A stretch of 7,618 bases of DNA from an uncultured Allobaculum sp. (GTDB taxonomy: Bacteria > Bacillota_I > Bacilli_A > Erysipelotrichales > Erysipelotrichaceae), in assembly GCA_910577085.1 (NCBI GenBank), contig CAJTLE010000131.1, positions 1 to 7,618 on the forward strand. The letters run 5' to 3'. The notes beneath the pieces are model-generated. The model saw nothing but the letters and a program-made list of their open reading frames with translations, searched no databases and was not told where the DNA came from. Below, in pieces: positions 7,174-7,618 of this stretch (positions within the stretch are counted from its first letter, which is position 1; each line of letters starts with the position of its first letter). Made by a program: the position numbers and the translations under genes.

Positions 7174-7188
7174 TATTGATGCTCCTTA

Positions 7189-7203
7189 CACAAACGTTTT
7201 GTG
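7189..7203. repeat. Small palindrome just upstream of leader ORF 1
   Basis: CACAAA (7189-7194) - CGT - TTTGTG (7198-7203), a perfect 6+6 bp inverted repeat touching the SD of the 10-codon leader ORF. In RNA it would be an AU-rich hairpin next to that SD; in DNA it could be a repressor site downstream of the proposed transcription start. It contains AACGTT, the core also found twice at 7249-7265. Confidence 0.5.
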
Positions 7204-7224
7204 AATAGTCTCATATTTACGAAA

Positions 7225-7230
7225 ATTATC
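7225..7230 (-). promoter_or_regulatory. Putative -10 box of the ABC operon
   Basis: GATAAT on the minus strand matches TATAAT in five of six positions. No good -35 hexamer lies 16-18 bp upstream; instead the AACGTTAC direct repeat occupies that zone, as in activator-dependent promoters. Transcription would begin near 7218 and give a leader of about 130 nt containing both small ORFs. Confidence 0.4.
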
Positions 7231-7246
7231 CGCACTTTTAATGTTT

Positions 7247-7265
7247 GTAACGTTTTCGTAACGTT
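7247..7265. promoter_or_regulatory. 11-bp-period direct repeat, likely regulator binding site
   Basis: On the minus strand AACGTTAC-GAA-AACGTTAC: two identical 8-mers (7265-7258 and 7254-7247) repeating every 11 bp, one helical turn, the spacing used by OmpR/PhoB-type response regulators. It covers the -35 zone of the proposed ABC promoter. A 9-bp inverted repeat, TTACGAAAA (7217-7225) / TTTTCGTAA (7253-7261), overlaps it and brackets the -10 box. A TATAAA at 7273-7278 on the other strand means the site could also serve a plus-strand promoter. No regulator for it is encoded in the window. Confidence 0.5.
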
Positions 7266-7284
7266 GGCAAAGTATAAAAAGTAT

Positions 7285-7463
7285 AGAAGATGAATCCGGC
7301 AAAGAGTTTTATGGCATCTTGCGTAAATAGTGTTCTAACTACTACTCTTATTAAAGATAGCGAATGGAACTAGTGGTGCGTCTCAATCATATCTAGTCTA
7401 ATTTCGAAGCACTTTTAGAACCCTGCTCTTCCTCTCTTTGAAGGAGCAGGGTTTTTCGTTTTT
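7285..7463 (+). ncRNA. Possible small RNA or short peptide gene ending in a strong terminator
   Basis: A strong plus-strand terminator at 7419-7463 needs a transcript, yet there is no long ORF before it and the nearest gene points the other way. A TATAAA at 7273-7278 could start a transcript near 7285, giving about 175 nt. A 27-codon ORF lies inside (ATG 7290 to TAG 7371-7373, beginning MNPAKSFMASC), but only a weak AGAAG directly abuts its ATG, so it would be essentially leaderless. Both the 5' end and the coding potential are inference; it could also be a remnant next to the insertion sequence. Confidence 0.25.
7419..7463 (+). terminator. Strong rho-independent terminator, plus strand
   Basis: Perfect 10-bp stem AACCCTGCTC (7419-7428) / GAGCAGGGTT (7444-7453), extendable by TTC/GAA past a bulged G, followed by TTTTTCGTTTTT. 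The minus strand has no T-tract after the stem, so it works for rightward transcription only, or stops read-through toward the transposase gene on the far side. Confidence 0.85.
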
Positions 7464-7532
7464 CAAAATGACTTTTTCGGAAAAAGACGCACTCCTCCCT
7501 TATGTGTTTAAATTAAAACTATAGTAACGATT

Positions 7533-7618
7533 TTAAACTATATCAATTCTTGGATAAAGATGGGAAAGCTTGGTTCTGGCTTTCTCTGTTGTGAACTGCC
7601 AGTTGATTGATTTTGCGC
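7533..7618 (-). mobile_element. C-terminal end of an IS630-family transposase (partial)
   Basis: Minus-strand open frame entering from the right edge and ending at TAA (7533-7535); 27 residues are visible. The segment SINWQFTTEKARTKLSHLYP resembles the conserved C-terminus of IS630-family DDE transposases (NWQFTT.DAR.KL..LYP), by memory of the family. IS630 elements move by cut-and-paste and target TA dinucleotides. The element end should lie within about 100 bp to the left; GACGCACTCCTCCC around 7486-7499 is a possible terminal repeat, but the partner end is outside the window. Too little is seen to say whether the copy is intact. Confidence 0.6.

Noticed and set aside
7472..7486. CTTTTT-CGG-AAAAAG hairpin
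   Set aside because: Only A-T pairs apart from the closing one, 3-nt loop, no T-tail; likely a by-product of A/T runs next to the IS end.

Overview
The window reads as accessory chromosome of a Bacillota (Firmicutes) bacterium of moderate GC. This is inferred from family-level protein likeness (a MATE pump divergent from a Crp/Fnr-like regulator, a SpoVK/CbbX-type AAA+ ATPase, and an ABC ATPase plus large FtsX-type permease) and from strong GGAGG/AAGGAG ribosome-binding sites. An anaerobic, Erysipelotrichia-like host is a guess; there is no rRNA or other marker to fix the taxon.

Layout, left to right. Positions 1-399 hold no supportable gene, but carry two hairpins with T-tracts on the minus strand, placed to end transcription coming from the MATE gene. 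Positions 400-1802 (minus) hold a MATE-family multidrug/Na+ or H+ antiporter, broken near its 3' end by a perfect 11-bp tandem duplication; removing one copy restores a 463-residue protein. An 82-bp divergent intergenic region contains a perfect 8+8 bp palindrome with Crp/Fnr geometry (TGTG-N8-CACA), and then a Crp/Fnr-family regulator reads rightward (1885-2508). The regulator and the next gene converge on a shared bidirectional terminator (2564-2605). Positions 2609-3883 (minus) encode a CbbX/SpoVK-like AAA+ ATPase with an unassigned N-terminal region.

The right half is a two-gene ABC transporter operon on the minus strand: an ATPase (6405-7088) overlapping by 14 bp an eight-helix FtsX-type permease of 789 residues (4049-6418). 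Its AT-rich upstream region is the least ordinary part of the window. It has an 11-bp-period direct repeat (AACGTTAC twice) beside a plausible -10 box, a small palindrome, and two tiny upstream ORFs, each with a good Shine-Dalgarno (SD) sequence 8 nt ahead. A 7-nt stretch inside the first tiny ORF is exactly complementary to the SD of the ATPase gene. Together this looks like a leader-peptide translational attenuator controlling an efflux or defence ABC transporter. Further right, a strong plus-strand intrinsic terminator (7419-7463) has no long gene before it, suggesting a small RNA or a very short peptide gene. At the right edge lies the C-terminal end of an apparent IS630-family transposase (7533-7618, minus).

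Working picture: two export systems sit side by side. One is a MATE pump probably controlled by its divergent Crp-like partner and currently frameshifted. The other is an ABC exporter probably controlled by a DNA-binding regulator not present in the window, plus a translated leader. No defence island, CRISPR array, tRNA or rRNA was seen.
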